The notes: generated by a model not told the origin, from the letters alone. Numbered from the stretch's first letter, positions 38,250 through 48,303 are shown. The stretch: 56,955 nt of DNA from Saprospiraceae bacterium (GCA_028284395.1 JANQRV010000128.1:1-56955); one strand, 5' to 3'. Made by a program: numbers and translations.

Positions 38250-38876
38250 TTAATCCGCGGGCCGTCGGTATAGACCATAAAACCAAAACCGGGGCATTTT
38301 TTCCAAATCGTCCCCTTCGTAGTATCCCCAACCAACGATCTCGTAGGTCTGCGTTTCTACGGTCTCCCTGAAGTATTCCACTCGTTGCGGATTTTCTTTG
38401 GATCTCTGCCAAATGATGGTTTTTTCGTTCTCCAAACTTCCCTCGTGAATAATGGTTTCGTCCGGCTTTTCAACGACGCACCACATCTTACCATCTTGCA
38501 CTTTGTTGACGCCCCTACTAGTTACTGTTTGATTATTGTCGGGATAAAAATCCGTGATGACAACAGTTTGAAAGAAGGGACTCGTAGATTGGTACACCTG
38601 TTTCACATCGATGGTAGAAGAGTGTTTGAGCGGCAGTTGGCTCAGGCTTTTAGAGGTAATGTTAGTCAAGAGGGATCGATCTATTTCTGCCCTCACGGTG
38701 TCTTCATAAATGTGAAACTGCCCTTGCCATTCACCTTCAAGTCCCTGGTAAACATTTGCGAAAGCCTGGTCGCCGTCCGTCAATCGCGGTTCATTTTGAA
38801 TGTTATTGACAGGCACCTGTCGGCTACAACAAAGCAAGATTGAAAAACAGATTGAAAGAAAGGTCATTCTGGTCAT
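38250..38876 (-). CDS. Putative lipoprotein, unknown function
   Basis: A 208-residue protein with a short hydrophobic N-terminus ending LLCCS, a plausible though loose lipobox, so it is probably lipid-anchored. The rest is predicted beta-rich with many aromatic residues (GEWQGQFHIYEDT, MPRFWFYGLYRR) and could be a lipocalin-like barrel. I do not recognise the family. It is convergent with the CarboxypepD_reg-like gene (6-base gap) and divergent from the GH57 gene. Confidence 0.6.
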   Translation of the reverse strand: MTRMTFLSICFSILLCCSRQVPVNNIQNEPRLTDGDQAFANVYQGLEGEWQGQFHIYEDTVRAEIDRSLLTNITSKSLSQLPLKHSSTIDVKQVYQSTSPFFQTVVITDFYPDNNQTVTSRGVNKVQDGKMWCVVEKPDETIIHEGSLENEKTIIWQRSKENPQRVEYFRETVETQTYEIVGWGYYEGDDLEKMPRFWFYGLYRRPAD

Positions 38877-38948
38877 CGGTCGAAATTAAAAGAGTTTCCC
38901 ATACCAAAATAGATCTTTTTTTGTTTAGTAAAACAGATCCCAATAATT

Positions 38949-38979
38949 TTTGGTCTAGGAATCTTGAAACGTATATTTG
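38949..38979 (+). promoter_or_regulatory. Ideal Bacteroidetes promoter of the GH57 gene
   Basis: TTTG (38949-38952), exactly 19 bases, then TATATTTG (38972-38979): a perfect match to the group's vegetative promoter. Transcription should start near 38986, only about 11 bases before the ATG at 38997. Confidence 0.75.
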
Positions 38980-38996
38980 GGATATAATCGGAATAC

Positions 38997-41405
38997 ATGA
39001 AGGACCCATCCAAGAAACATATTTGCATACACGGTCATTTTTATCAGCCACCCAGAGAAAACGCATGGTTGGAGATCGTTGAGATGCAAGACTCAGCTGC
39101 TCCTTTCCACGATTGGAATGAACGTATCAACTTCGAGTGTTATGCCTCCAATACCGTAGCCCGAATTTTGGATCGAGAACGATACATCATCAACATTACC
39201 AACAACTATTCCAAAATCAGTTTTAATTTCGGGCCAACTTTGCTTTCCTGGATGCAGGAAGCTGACCCCGGGACCTATCAAGCCATTATTGAGGCAGATC
39301 GACAAAGTCTAGCAAACTTTAATGGACATGGATCTGCAATTGCACAAGTCTATGGCCATTTGATCATGCCTCTAGCCAATCGAAGAGATAAGGAAACACA
39401 AGTGAAGTGGGGCATTCGCGATTTTGAATACCGGTTTGGTCGAAAACCGGAAGGTATCTGGTTGGCGGAGACAGCTGTTGACACGGAGACTCTTGAAATT
39501 CTGGCGGATCACAACATACAATATACCATTCTCGCTCCACGTCAGGCGCGAGCTTTTAGAAAAGTAGGTGATGACAACTGGATCGACCTCCCACACGATA
39601 ATGTCGACTCCCGCCGCCCATATTTATACCGGTTACCATCTGGACGAACGATTAGTCTATTTTTCTATCACGGTGAAATTGCCCAAGGAGTCGCCTTCAA
39701 GGGGTTATTGAACAACGGGAAGAATTTTGCTCATCAGTTCATTAATGCCTTCGACAATAACAATTCACCTCAACTCGTCCACATTGCCACTGATGGCGAA
39801 AGTTATGGCCATCATCACCGGTTCGGTGAAATGGCACTTGCGGATGCCTTACATTATATTAAGAAGAACCATATGGCAACACTGACCAATTATGGTCAGT
39901 ATCTCGAAATATTTCCACCCGATCACGAGATTCTCATCCACGAAAATAGCTCTTGGAGTTGCGTACATGGTATTGAAAGGTGGCGCTCTAATTGTGGTTG
40001 TAACTCGGGTGGGCACGATTGGACTCAAGCCTGGAGAGGCCCCCTACGTGACACGCTAAATTGGTTGAGGGATGAACTGATCCCCGTTTTCGAAAAGGAG
40101 ACCGAAGGATTGCTGATTGACCCTTGGGAAGCACGAAACGAATACATCGACATCGTTTTGGATCGCAGTGATAACAACATTGATTCCTTTCTGCAAAAAA
40201 ATACTCCGAATCCTGTCGACAAGGAACAGAAGACGAAAATCCTCCGGCTGATGGAAATGCAACGCCAGGCGATGCAGATGTTTACTAGCTGTGGTTGGTT
40301 CTTTGACGAGATTTCAGGAATCGAGACCAATCAGATTTTGCAGTACGCCAATCGGGCCATTTACTATACCCGACAAGTGAGTGGTCGCGACTTCCACGAA
40401 GAATTTGTGGATCGACTGGATAAAGCTCCCAGCAACATATACAAAAACGGTGCGGAAAGTTATCGCAAAAATGTAGTGCCTTCCAGTGTTGATCTGACCC
40501 GGGTGGCCATGCACTATGCAGTTGCATCGCTCTTCGAAAAAAACCCTCAGGGGTTAGAGCTATTCAATTATAAAGCAGAAAGCGAGATTTTCGAACGCAT
40601 CAATGCCGGGAATCAAATTCTGTCTCTGGGGAGAACGACTGTTAAATCCAAGATTACGCATTCAGAAAAAGATTTCAGTTTTGCGGTCCTCTACATGGGA
40701 CAACAGCACATCATCGGTAATATTTCCATCGATATGGACTGGCCGGTCTTTGTAGAGATGTCCGACAAAATCATTACGGCTTTTAAAAATTCGGATTTGG
40801 GAACCGTTATCGGGATCATGCAGTCATTTTTCGATTCCGAAAAATTTACCATCTGGCATCTATTCCGCGAAGAAAAGCACAAGATTATCCGGGAAATAAC
40901 GGAAACCAGTTTTCAGAACGTCGAGTCGGATTTTCGGGACATCTACTACGATAATTATCAATTAATGGCCAGTATGCAACAAAGCGGTATTGCCCTGCCT
41001 GAAGCCTACCTAACGGCCGTTAAGTACATTCTCAATCTCGATCTCCAGCAATTCTTCTCTTTAGAAAATCTCAAGGTCAAAGAATTGAAAAGGTTACTCG
41101 GTGAGTTGGACAAATGGAATGTTGTTCTCGACGATAAAGCTTCGTTCAACCTGGCAGCCGGTGAGCGCATCTTTGAAGAAATCAGTACCTTGGCTGTTCA
41201 CTCAGAGTCGATTACCAAAATTCAACTACTCAACGATATCCTGGAAGTGCTATCAGGCCTCAATCTAAAAATCGATGTCTGGAAAAGTCAGAACGGCTAT
41301 TTCTCACTACTAAAGGAATTTAAATCTGGAAAACTTGAATATCCTTCGCTCGAATGGCTGAATGCATTTACCAGATTGGGAGATCTGCTGACCGTTAGGG
41401 GCTAA
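38997..41405 (+). CDS. Glycoside hydrolase family 57 protein with DUF3536
   Basis: An 802-residue cytoplasmic (no signal peptide) GH57-type enzyme. The N-terminal half is the distorted barrel, opening CIHGHFYQPPRENAW with the first GH57 motif (HFYQP), and carrying IWLAETAVD and the segment HIATDGESYGHHHRFGE. The C-terminal half matches the DUF3536 region usually fused to it. GH57 enzymes act on alpha-glucans (amylases, branching enzymes, 4-alpha-glucanotransferases); the activity of the DUF3536 branch is not established to my knowledge. A glycogen-related role is inferred. It has a strong promoter of its own. Confidence 0.85.
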   Translation: MKDPSKKHICIHGHFYQPPRENAWLEIVEMQDSAAPFHDWNERINFECYASNTVARILDRERYIINITNNYSKISFNFGPTLLSWMQEADPGTYQAIIEADRQSLANFNGHGSAIAQVYGHLIMPLANRRDKETQVKWGIRDFEYRFGRKPEGIWLAETAVDTETLEILADHNIQYTILAPRQARAFRKVGDDNWIDLPHDNVDSRRPYLYRLPSGRTISLFFYHGEIAQGVAFKGLLNNGKNFAHQFINAFDNNNSPQLVHIATDGESYGHHHRFGEMALADALHYIKKNHMATLTNYGQYLEIFPPDHEILIHENSSWSCVHGIERWRSNCGCNSGGHDWTQAWRGPLRDTLNWLRDELIPVFEKETEGLLIDPWEARNEYIDIVLDRSDNNIDSFLQKNTPNPVDKEQKTKILRLMEMQRQAMQMFTSCGWFFDEISGIETNQILQYANRAIYYTRQVSGRDFHEEFVDRLDKAPSNIYKNGAESYRKNVVPSSVDLTRVAMHYAVASLFEKNPQGLELFNYKAESEIFERINAGNQILSLGRTTVKSKITHSEKDFSFAVLYMGQQHIIGNISIDMDWPVFVEMSDKIITAFKNSDLGTVIGIMQSFFDSEKFTIWHLFREEKHKIIREITETSFQNVESDFRDIYYDNYQLMASMQQSGIALPEAYLTAVKYILNLDLQQFFSLENLKVKELKRLLGELDKWNVVLDDKASFNLAAGERIFEEISTLAVHSESITKIQLLNDILEVLSGLNLKIDVWKSQNGYFSLLKEFKSGKLEYPSLEWLNAFTRLGDLLTVRG

Positions 41406-41418
41406 CAATTGTGTAAAA

Positions 41419-42294
41419 TTACAGCACAATATTCTTATTGCGGCGATAGTCACTTGGGCTACTTCCCGTAATCAGTTTGAATTGCTTGTTGAAGTGAGAC
41501 AAGTTATTGAATCCACACTCAAACCCCACATTGGCAATTGTTAGGTGTTCTTCCGATAACAACCGGCAGGCCTCCGCAATTCTGAATTCATTTACCAATT
41601 GTGTAAAAGTCTTATCAATTCCTTTCTTGATGAACCGGCAAAAAGCGGGAACGGTCATATTTACTTCCTTAGCAACTTCCTCCAAAGAGATGTTGTTCTG
41701 GTAGTTTTTGGAAATGTAATCATATACAACTTGTATTCTAGAAAGTTCATGTCCGCCTACCTCCAAAGAAATACCTTTTGCGTTCAGGGGTTTATATTCC
41801 GTAGATTGAGACAAAGAATCCAGTATTTGTAGCAATTCAATCAACCTCGAAAAAGAAGGTCGATCCGGAAGCTGCTTCAACCGCGAACCAATTTCCAACT
41901 TTGTGTCACCATAAAATGAAAGTCCTTTTTCCGCTCGACGAAACAACTGTCGAATCCCCTCCATTTCCGGTCGCAAAAAAAAGTCCTTGCCAAGAAAGTC
42001 AGTTTCCATCTGAACTGCTACCTCAGTATAAGCCTCACTGACTCCGTTCGCCAGTCCTATATGCGGCAAATTTGGTCCTAAAAAAACCAGATCACCATCG
42101 CAATATACGGTATTGTGGTCACCTACCTGGCGGCGCCCTTTACCATTTGAGATGTAAACAATCTCGTAGCCAGCGTGACAATGCCAGTATGGTTTGTCAA
42201 TCAGATTCGATTGATTATAATGCTTGATTGTGAATGAACTTCCAAATTCAGGACTGATGGTCTCGAGGACCGGTTTCAAATTTGAAGATTTCAT
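41419..42294 (-). CDS. AraC family transcriptional regulator
   Basis: A 291-residue regulator with an N-terminal cupin sensor (HCHAGYEIVYISNGKGRRQVGDH, then GDLVFLGPNLPHIG) and two C-terminal helix-turn-helix motifs (ISLEEVAKEVNMTVPAFCRFIKK and TIANVGFECGFNNLSHFNKQFK). ATG at 42294 is chosen; an upstream start at 42339 adds only an unlikely hydrophobic leader. Such regulators usually bind a small carbohydrate or related metabolite. It follows the porin gene by 79 bases on the same strand and could regulate it. Confidence 0.9.
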   Translation of the reverse strand: MKSSNLKPVLETISPEFGSSFTIKHYNQSNLIDKPYWHCHAGYEIVYISNGKGRRQVGDHNTVYCDGDLVFLGPNLPHIGLANGVSEAYTEVAVQMETDFLGKDFFLRPEMEGIRQLFRRAEKGLSFYGDTKLEIGSRLKQLPDRPSFSRLIELLQILDSLSQSTEYKPLNAKGISLEVGGHELSRIQVVYDYISKNYQNNISLEEVAKEVNMTVPAFCRFIKKGIDKTFTQLVNEFRIAEACRLLSEEHLTIANVGFECGFNNLSHFNKQFKLITGSSPSDYRRNKNIVL

Positions 42295-42373
42295 AGCATT
42301 AGTAATTGTACATAAAACACTAACTACAATTATACTCATGAATTAGTTCACTAAAAGTCGAATTTAATTCAGA

Positions 42374-44338
42374 TTAATTGACAAATCGCCATTTCAGGCC
42401 TAGCCTGAGGCCGCCTTGCCAATGAGCATAAAAGGCAGTTTGATAAAACAATCGTTCGGGAGTGATGGTGTTGACGAGATTCTCCCATTTCACATACGCT
42501 CGGAACCTTGTGACACGCATGCTAAAAAAGGCATCAAGCCCGGGATACCACTCGACTTCCCGTTCATCTTGTTGTTGAAATTGGCCGGTAAGCGGATTGT
42601 AATATGGGGCAAAGTAGGTATTGTTGTACCGCACGTCAAAACCCAGCCTGACATTTAACACTCCGAACCATTGCCCAGCGTAGTAAAGGCTGTGTTTTGC
42701 ATAAAGAGATGGAAGACGAATAAAATCTTCACTCATTTGTTGTAGGGAAACGACATTATCCAGATGAAAATTACCCAATGCAAAATCTTTTTGCACGATG
42801 AGTTGCAAAATACTGATAGGAGTTCCGGTTTGTTGCGCAATGCCGGCAGTATCAAAATAAATGGCATTGTTTACCAAATGGTATTTTCCGGTCACGGCAA
42901 ATTTAAATTGCTCTATCCGGTAAGTAGCAGCAATGCTGTTCTCCAGGGTTTTCTTAAAATTGTTCTTCCATACATCTCGTTGGGAGACAATAAAGCGGCT
43001 TTGCATCAAGGTGGGGGAACTAAGTTGATTGGCAGCAGAAACTTCGAGCTGTCCCAGTTTCTTAAAGTCGAGAAATAATTCGCCGCTGATCCTAAAATCC
43101 CCGACGTTGTCTAGTATCCCCAAATGTGCATAGGTATTAATTTTAAGGCCCGGGGAGGGATTAAAATTAATTTTTCCAAAAAGGAACAGGTTATTGATCG
43201 TAGAATCTGCAGATTCAAAATCCAATTGATGGATGGCGTGATTTATTCCCAATTCGATGTAGTCCCTTTGCCCTTGTGCGTCATTTCTCTTCTTATTTTG
43301 TAATCGAAAGGTGCTCAATCGGAAGGTATTTTCAATTTTTTGGTGCTGAACAGCAAAACGAAGACCACGAAAATCACTGACCAACAACTCGGAATAAGGC
43401 CTTAGGAAGCCCGTTAAGGTGTCCGAGAACCGGTAATTACTGTTGCGAAAACTGATCTGATGCCCTAATGTATAGGCGCGTTTCAATCCGCGAATACTGT
43501 CTTCCTGGCCACCAAATTTGAAATAGTGTGTATAAGAAAACTCCCGATGCGTGTGTCTAGTTTCTGCACTGTTGAGGAAAACCTGTGCGGAACTGGGTGT
43601 ACTAAACTGATCACCAGTAGTAGGTTCTACTTCTAGTCCTCCGTTATCTTGCTGTTCAATAGTATTTGAAGAGATCGCAAAGAAGCCGTCGTATTTGCCC
43701 TTTTCGCCATGAAACCACATACCGACGGACAAAGCCGTATTCCGGGCATTTTGGTTGGGAAAGTGATTTTGCCTTCCCAACATAGAAAGTCTCTTATAAT
43801 CCAGGTTTATGTTGAGCCCCTTGGCGAAATTTCGACTGAATTCCCCGGTAAAATAGGTATCCGACTGATCCCCTACTTGCATGTATGCAGCGTTGGTATA
43901 TGGCTTTTCTAGGCGACGGTATGGAACGTCTTCTACCTCGGTCAAATAGAGATCGTATTGATGCAATCCAACATCAAAACCTCTGCGAAAACGAGGAGTG
44001 TAGAGAAAAGGTTGAGCAGCAGATCCGGGATTGCCTAAATGCATGTAATCCAGATCTCTGGAACGCGCTGGATCATACTGATGAAAAAAGTTCGATAACA
44101 GCGAATCCGCATATGGTGCTTCCAGATTGGGATTCTCCGAAAAAAAAGTGAATACCCCAAAAGTATCTCTCTCATCGGCATAATCATCCTGTGCCCGTCC
44201 ACCGTCTGACATGTCCGACCTGGATGACGGGTCGAAGTTTCCCCTGCCAGATGCCCCTCTAGGGAAACTCTGCGCCCCGACTCCTTCGATGATGAGCATG
44301 GCGGCCAAAAAAATCGTCAAGTGACGAATATACAGCAT
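42374..44338 (-). CDS. Putative outer-membrane porin (Bacteroidetes Porin_10-like)
   Basis: A 654-residue protein with a signal peptide (MLYIRHLTIFLAAMLIIEGVGAQ), then a disordered Gly/Ser/Asp-rich segment and a long array of amphipathic beta strands ending in WRFVN, typical of an outer-membrane barrel with a C-terminal aromatic. It resembles the Bacteroidetes family usually named 'putative porin'. It likely passes small solutes, and specificity is unknown. An in-frame ATG five codons upstream is possible. It lies between fabI and the AraC gene, all on the minus strand. Confidence 0.8.
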   Translation of the reverse strand: MLYIRHLTIFLAAMLIIEGVGAQSFPRGASGRGNFDPSSRSDMSDGGRAQDDYADERDTFGVFTFFSENPNLEAPYADSLLSNFFHQYDPARSRDLDYMHLGNPGSAAQPFLYTPRFRRGFDVGLHQYDLYLTEVEDVPYRRLEKPYTNAAYMQVGDQSDTYFTGEFSRNFAKGLNINLDYKRLSMLGRQNHFPNQNARNTALSVGMWFHGEKGKYDGFFAISSNTIEQQDNGGLEVEPTTGDQFSTPSSAQVFLNSAETRHTHREFSYTHYFKFGGQEDSIRGLKRAYTLGHQISFRNSNYRFSDTLTGFLRPYSELLVSDFRGLRFAVQHQKIENTFRLSTFRLQNKKRNDAQGQRDYIELGINHAIHQLDFESADSTINNLFLFGKINFNPSPGLKINTYAHLGILDNVGDFRISGELFLDFKKLGQLEVSAANQLSSPTLMQSRFIVSQRDVWKNNFKKTLENSIAATYRIEQFKFAVTGKYHLVNNAIYFDTAGIAQQTGTPISILQLIVQKDFALGNFHLDNVVSLQQMSEDFIRLPSLYAKHSLYYAGQWFGVLNVRLGFDVRYNNTYFAPYYNPLTGQFQQQDEREVEWYPGLDAFFSMRVTRFRAYVKWENLVNTITPERLFYQTAFYAHWQGGLRLGLKWRFVN

Positions 44339-44422
44339 AGTGGTACGAATCAATGTTATTAAACTACGTCCATTTCATTGTTTACAAAACGTGTAAAATC
44401 AACAATCCTGGACATCCATCCT

Positions 44423-45253
44423 CTACTTTTGCATTTCATTGACATTTGTCGGCATATCCAGGATAGCTGGATTCATTCCCATGTTTGAAAACCCTCCGTC
44501 GTGATAAAGGTTTTGCATAGTCACCATTCGCGTATAATCGGAAAACAGCATGGCGCAGTAACTGGCGCAATCTTCGGCAGAAGCATTGCCCAATGGCGAC
44601 ATCTTGTGCGCATAATTGAAGAATTCCTCGAAACCTTTGATTCCACTGCCAGCCGTGGTCATTGTAGGTGATTGGGAGATTGTATTTACTCTAACATTTT
44701 TTTCTGAACCAAAAAAGTAACCAAAACTCCTTGCAAAAGACTCAAGCAATGCTTTAGATTCCGCCATTTCGTTATAATCCGGAAAAGTACGCTGTGCGGC
44801 AATGTAGGTCAAAGCAACGATCGAGCTCCAATCATTCATCGCATCCAGTTTCCACAATGATTGCATAACACGGTGGAAAGACATGGCTGAAATATCAAAT
44901 GTCTTGTGCATCCACTCATATTTCAAATCGGTATAGTGGCGTCCTTTGCGCACATTCAAAGACATCCCGATCGAATGCAATACGAAATCCAATTTACCTC
45001 CTAATTCTTCCATCGACTCGGTAAACAATTTCTCCAGGTCTTCCATATTGGTGGCATCGGCAGGAATGATCTTGGCCCCGAGTTGCTCCCCCAATTCGCT
45101 TAGTTTACCGAAGCGCAGGGAGACCGGTGTGTTTGTGAGGGTCATAACGGCTCCTTCTTCGTGGCATTTTTCCGCAATTTTCCAGGCAATGGAATTGCTA
45201 TCCAAGGCACCGAATATAACACCTCTCTTTCCTGCTAAAATATTATTTCCCAT
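44423..45253 (-). CDS. fabI: Enoyl-[acyl-carrier-protein] reductase FabI
   Basis: A 276-residue NAD(P)H-dependent SDR-type enzyme completing each cycle of fatty-acid elongation. It has the FabI nucleotide-binding start (KRGVIFGALDSNSIAWKIA), LHSIGMS, and the FabI-type catalytic Tyr-x6-Lys (Y160, K167 in DYNEMAESKA), then the SQSPTMTTAGSGI substrate loop. It lies 41 bases after recN on the same strand, so the two are probably co-transcribed. The enzyme class is the triclosan target in other bacteria. Confidence 0.93.
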   Translation of the reverse strand: MGNNILAGKRGVIFGALDSNSIAWKIAEKCHEEGAVMTLTNTPVSLRFGKLSELGEQLGAKIIPADATNMEDLEKLFTESMEELGGKLDFVLHSIGMSLNVRKGRHYTDLKYEWMHKTFDISAMSFHRVMQSLWKLDAMNDWSSIVALTYIAAQRTFPDYNEMAESKALLESFARSFGYFFGSEKNVRVNTISQSPTMTTAGSGIKGFEEFFNYAHKMSPLGNASAEDCASYCAMLFSDYTRMVTMQNLYHDGGFSNMGMNPAILDMPTNVNEMQK

Positions 45254-45294
45254 ATTCTACAATTTGCTAATATTGATAAAGTTTTGCTTCGAAT

Positions 45295-46953
45295 TTATGA
45301 CTGTTCCACGAGTTCTCGGGCATTTTCGATGGCCGAATCACTCGGTGGGTTTTGACTCAGCATCACCGCGATTGCGCGAATTCTTTCATCTTTGGTCAAC
45401 AACCGTACATTGGTAACAGTACGCTCATCTTTGATCTTTTTATAAACAAAGTAATGGACATCTGCTTTTGAAGATACTTGAGGGGAATGTGTAATGGTGA
45501 CGATTTGATGCCGGTCGGCCAATTGGCGCAATATTCTACCCATCTTCAACGCAACGTCACCCGAAATACCAGCATCGATTTCATCAAATATTAATGTCGG
45601 TAACGGTATTGAATCTGCAACGAGTGATTTCAATACCAGTGCCAAGCGGGAAAGCTCTCCACCAGAGGCTACTTCTCTGATCAGTTGTAACCGCGCGCCC
45701 TTATTGGCGGAAAACAAAAAGTTGACCTGATCTAGGCCGTCGGGCCCCAATGATGGCTGGGGAAGTATATCAATTTGCATCTCAGCATGTTCCATAGCCA
45801 ACATGCCTAACAACCGTTTAATGTCGGAAACAAAACCATCGGTAACCTGGCTTCTTCTTTCACTAATCTGGGTCCCAATTTCAAAAAGGCGAGATTCCTT
45901 TTCGGCAATTCTCTCGCGAAGAGCTGTAATTTCGGCGCTCATATCGCCGTACTGCCCTAGTTTTTTGGCCAATGTTTCTTGAATGTCCAGTAACTCTTCA
46001 ACGGACTTGACATTGTGTTTGCTCTGCAACCGATAGATTAAATCCAATCGTTCTCTAATTTCCACACTTCGCTCCTCGTTAAATTCGGTCTCGTCAGCTA
46101 TTCTTTCCAACTCGTGAGCTATGTCCTGCAACTCCAGAACCAAACCATCGTAACGACTTTGCAGACCTTGAATTTTGGAGTCGTATTTGCTGATGGCATT
46201 CAAACTTTGCCCGATATCCTGAAGTTGACCAACTACCGATTGTTCGCTTTCGCTCAGAAATTGGAAGGAAGTAGCAGTAACCCTTTTAATGTCTTCGGCG
46301 TTGTCTAGTTTGACCTGCTCGGCTTCCTGGCTTTTTTGTTCACCAGATTGGAGATTGGCATTCACCAATTCTTCGTGTTGAAACTTCAGAAAATCACTTT
46401 CATTGGAAGCGGTGGATTCTTTGACCAGGAGTTGCTCCAATTGTCTTTGCTCGCTTCTATAAGATTGGTAAAGTTCTTGATATTCGAGAACTAACTTTTT
46501 ATTGTCTGCTAGTGCATCCACCGCCTTTATCTGGAAGGAAGTTTCTTGCATATCCAAAGTGTCAAACTGCTGATGTAAATCCAGTAAGTACCCGGTCAGT
46601 TCCTGCAGCAATTTGAGATTGACGGGAGTATCATTGATAAAGGCTCTGGATTTACCAGACGGAGTGATCTCCCTTCGCACGACTAACTCGTCATCATAGT
46701 CGATGTCATTCCGCTCAAAAAAAGATCGAATGGAGTAGGATTGTATAACAAAACGCCCCTCCACTACACACTTTTCATCCGGATTATAGAGCGTCTTGGT
46801 ATCGGCACGCTTTCCCATAATCAGCCCCAGTGCTCCGAGCAAGATTGATTTTCCAGCTCCAGTTTCACCGGTGATAATAGTCAGACCTTCGGAAAAATGC
46901 ATTTCCAAAGATTCTATTATGGCGTAATTCCTAATGTAGAGCGTCTTGATCAT
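45295..46953 (-). CDS. recN: DNA repair protein RecN
   Basis: A 552-residue SMC-like ATPase used in double-strand-break repair. Walker A is GETGAGKS (29-36), the C-terminal signature is VASGGELSRLALVLKSL, and Walker B is LIFDEIDAGISGDVA. Two coiled-coil arms occupy about 155-370. The protein is full length. A possible -7 element (TATTTTTG on the minus strand, 47043-47036, with a TTTG only 16 bases upstream) lies about 85 bases before the start. I see no SOS box I can name. Confidence 0.95.
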   Translation of the reverse strand: MIKTLYIRNYAIIESLEMHFSEGLTIITGETGAGKSILLGALGLIMGKRADTKTLYNPDEKCVVEGRFVIQSYSIRSFFERNDIDYDDELVVRREITPSGKSRAFINDTPVNLKLLQELTGYLLDLHQQFDTLDMQETSFQIKAVDALADNKKLVLEYQELYQSYRSEQRQLEQLLVKESTASNESDFLKFQHEELVNANLQSGEQKSQEAEQVKLDNAEDIKRVTATSFQFLSESEQSVVGQLQDIGQSLNAISKYDSKIQGLQSRYDGLVLELQDIAHELERIADETEFNEERSVEIRERLDLIYRLQSKHNVKSVEELLDIQETLAKKLGQYGDMSAEITALRERIAEKESRLFEIGTQISERRSQVTDGFVSDIKRLLGMLAMEHAEMQIDILPQPSLGPDGLDQVNFLFSANKGARLQLIREVASGGELSRLALVLKSLVADSIPLPTLIFDEIDAGISGDVALKMGRILRQLADRHQIVTITHSPQVSSKADVHYFVYKKIKDERTVTNVRLLTKDERIRAIAVMLSQNPPSDSAIENARELVEQS

Positions 46954-47305
46954 ATCGAAACTATACCTTGATCAATTAACAAAAACTGAATACATACATC
47001 CAAACTAACTCCTGGCAAAGGTTGTATCAGCGCAACAAAAATAGGAGCTCAAAATTAAACAAAATGTTTTTATGAATTACCAAAAATGGAAAACAATAAG
47101 AATTCCTGGCGTTTTAACCCTAATATTATTATATTTGCTATATGTACAGTGTAAAATAGACCACTCCGCCTTAATAAAACAATCCCCCGTCGATACACAA
47201 ACATAGTTAGTCAAGTTAGTCATTAGGGAAAATAACAATGTACTCATTTGTATCCTGTTCTGGATCCAGAACGCGATGCGTTACCCTTACTTATAATTGA
47301 CCTTT
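46954..47305. other. AT-rich spacer between divergent recN and small secreted protein gene
   Basis: 352 bases without a gene. Besides the weak recN -7 element (47036-47043, minus), TATATTTG at 47130-47137 matches the -7 consensus in the plus direction, without a TTTG at the right distance. If used, it gives the next gene a leader of about 160 bases. Confidence 0.4.
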
Positions 47306-47704
47306 ATGATGACTAAGCATTTCATTATTCTCGCACTATTAACCCTTTGGAGCACACAACTAATTGGGCAACTTATGGTCGCCCCAAACATTGTTTCAGT
47401 AAATGGAACGGAATTTTGTAGCAGTTTTAATTTTGAGGATGAGAGACCACATGTGTGTCTGATGTCAGGAAACCCCCTACCTGTGATTGAAAACACGTAT
47501 GTGTCTTACCAATGGATTGTAAAGCACAAGAATGGTTCTTTCGTCTGGAACTCCTTCTCTGCAGAACGTATTGTACCCATCCCCTGGCCTGGAAAGTACA
47601 CAGTAAAGTTACTGATCAAGTACTTCAAAGTCGGAAGGCAGCGGCCGTTTGGAGCAGTCATGTCCAATACCTTAGAAGTATATGGCCAAGAGTGCGGATC
47701 TTAA
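47306..47704 (+). CDS. Small secreted protein, PKD-like, unknown function
   Basis: A 132-residue protein starting MMTKHF with a signal peptide ending LIGQ. The mature part (about 110 residues) looks like a single immunoglobulin/PKD-like fold: VSYQWIVKHKNGSFVWNS, then PWPGKYTVKLLIKYFKVG and a closing NTLEVYG. In Saprospiraceae such a domain is usually the first piece of a much longer T9SS protein; here a stop follows at ECGS and no sorting domain is present. It may be a natural short protein or the remnant of a longer gene. Confidence 0.6.
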   Translation: MMTKHFIILALLTLWSTQLIGQLMVAPNIVSVNGTEFCSSFNFEDERPHVCLMSGNPLPVIENTYVSYQWIVKHKNGSFVWNSFSAERIVPIPWPGKYTVKLLIKYFKVGRQRPFGAVMSNTLEVYGQECGS

Positions 47705-48303
47705 AAAAACTGGGCTAGTTTATTCGAGATAAACTAGCCCACGATTACCTTTTATCGCCAGCAAATAGTGAAGGACGAACGATTTTGATCATCTGTTGAG
47801 AAACTAAACGGGAAAATATTCAACAATCATCAATTTCTTGGTCCCGAACCAACCACTGCTGAGAACATTTCTATCTTCAGTGAAATGAATTCTTAACTGA
47901 TTTTTTCCTTACGATCGAATTGCTTCAATTCAGTGAATTATAAAAATTCAGGTATAGTGTTTCACCCAGCTTAGTAATCTAATGTCGGAAAACATCATTT
48001 GAATGGTTTCACAAATGGTACTGACAATGAGTGATTCTACTATTCGGACGATAAAACAGTCGTTTATAAACCCAGCTTTAATTAGGTTTATATCGACACT
48101 AACGTCATAGTGTCTGATGTTGTGTTCTATACAAATTAACGGAAGATCGTTTAGCCCTGCAAGAATTGCCAATCAAAGATACTAACAGTAGTACCAACAT
48201 CACCTTCCACAGGTGTTAGTAATTTCAAAAGAAAGGTACAACAGTTTAATTATCAAATAAATAAAAGCTTAATAATTGTTGAAATCAGATGGGAAGCGAG
48301 AAT
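47705..48303. other. 600-base stretch with no convincing gene
   Basis: Apart from the hairpin at its left end, I find nothing I can name. The longest frame (74 codons, minus strand 48172-47948) has no recognisable domain and no promoter. The composition is AT-rich. It could be a decayed gene, but no alignable remnant was seen by eye. Confidence 0.5.
47711..47741. terminator. Perfect 13-bp hairpin with T-tract on the minus strand
   Basis: TGGGCTAGTTTAT (47711-47723), loop TCGAG, ATAAACTAGCCCA (47729-47741). The A7 run at 47703-47709 becomes a T-tract after the hairpin for transcripts moving left, so it is best as a minus-strand terminator; it also follows the small secreted protein gene by only seven bases. 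The leftward transcript it would end is unclear. Confidence 0.65.

Noticed and set aside
47948..48172. 74-codon minus-strand frame in the gene-poor stretch
   Set aside because: No domain, promoter or family resemblance; not enough to call a gene, although the leftward terminator keeps the question open.
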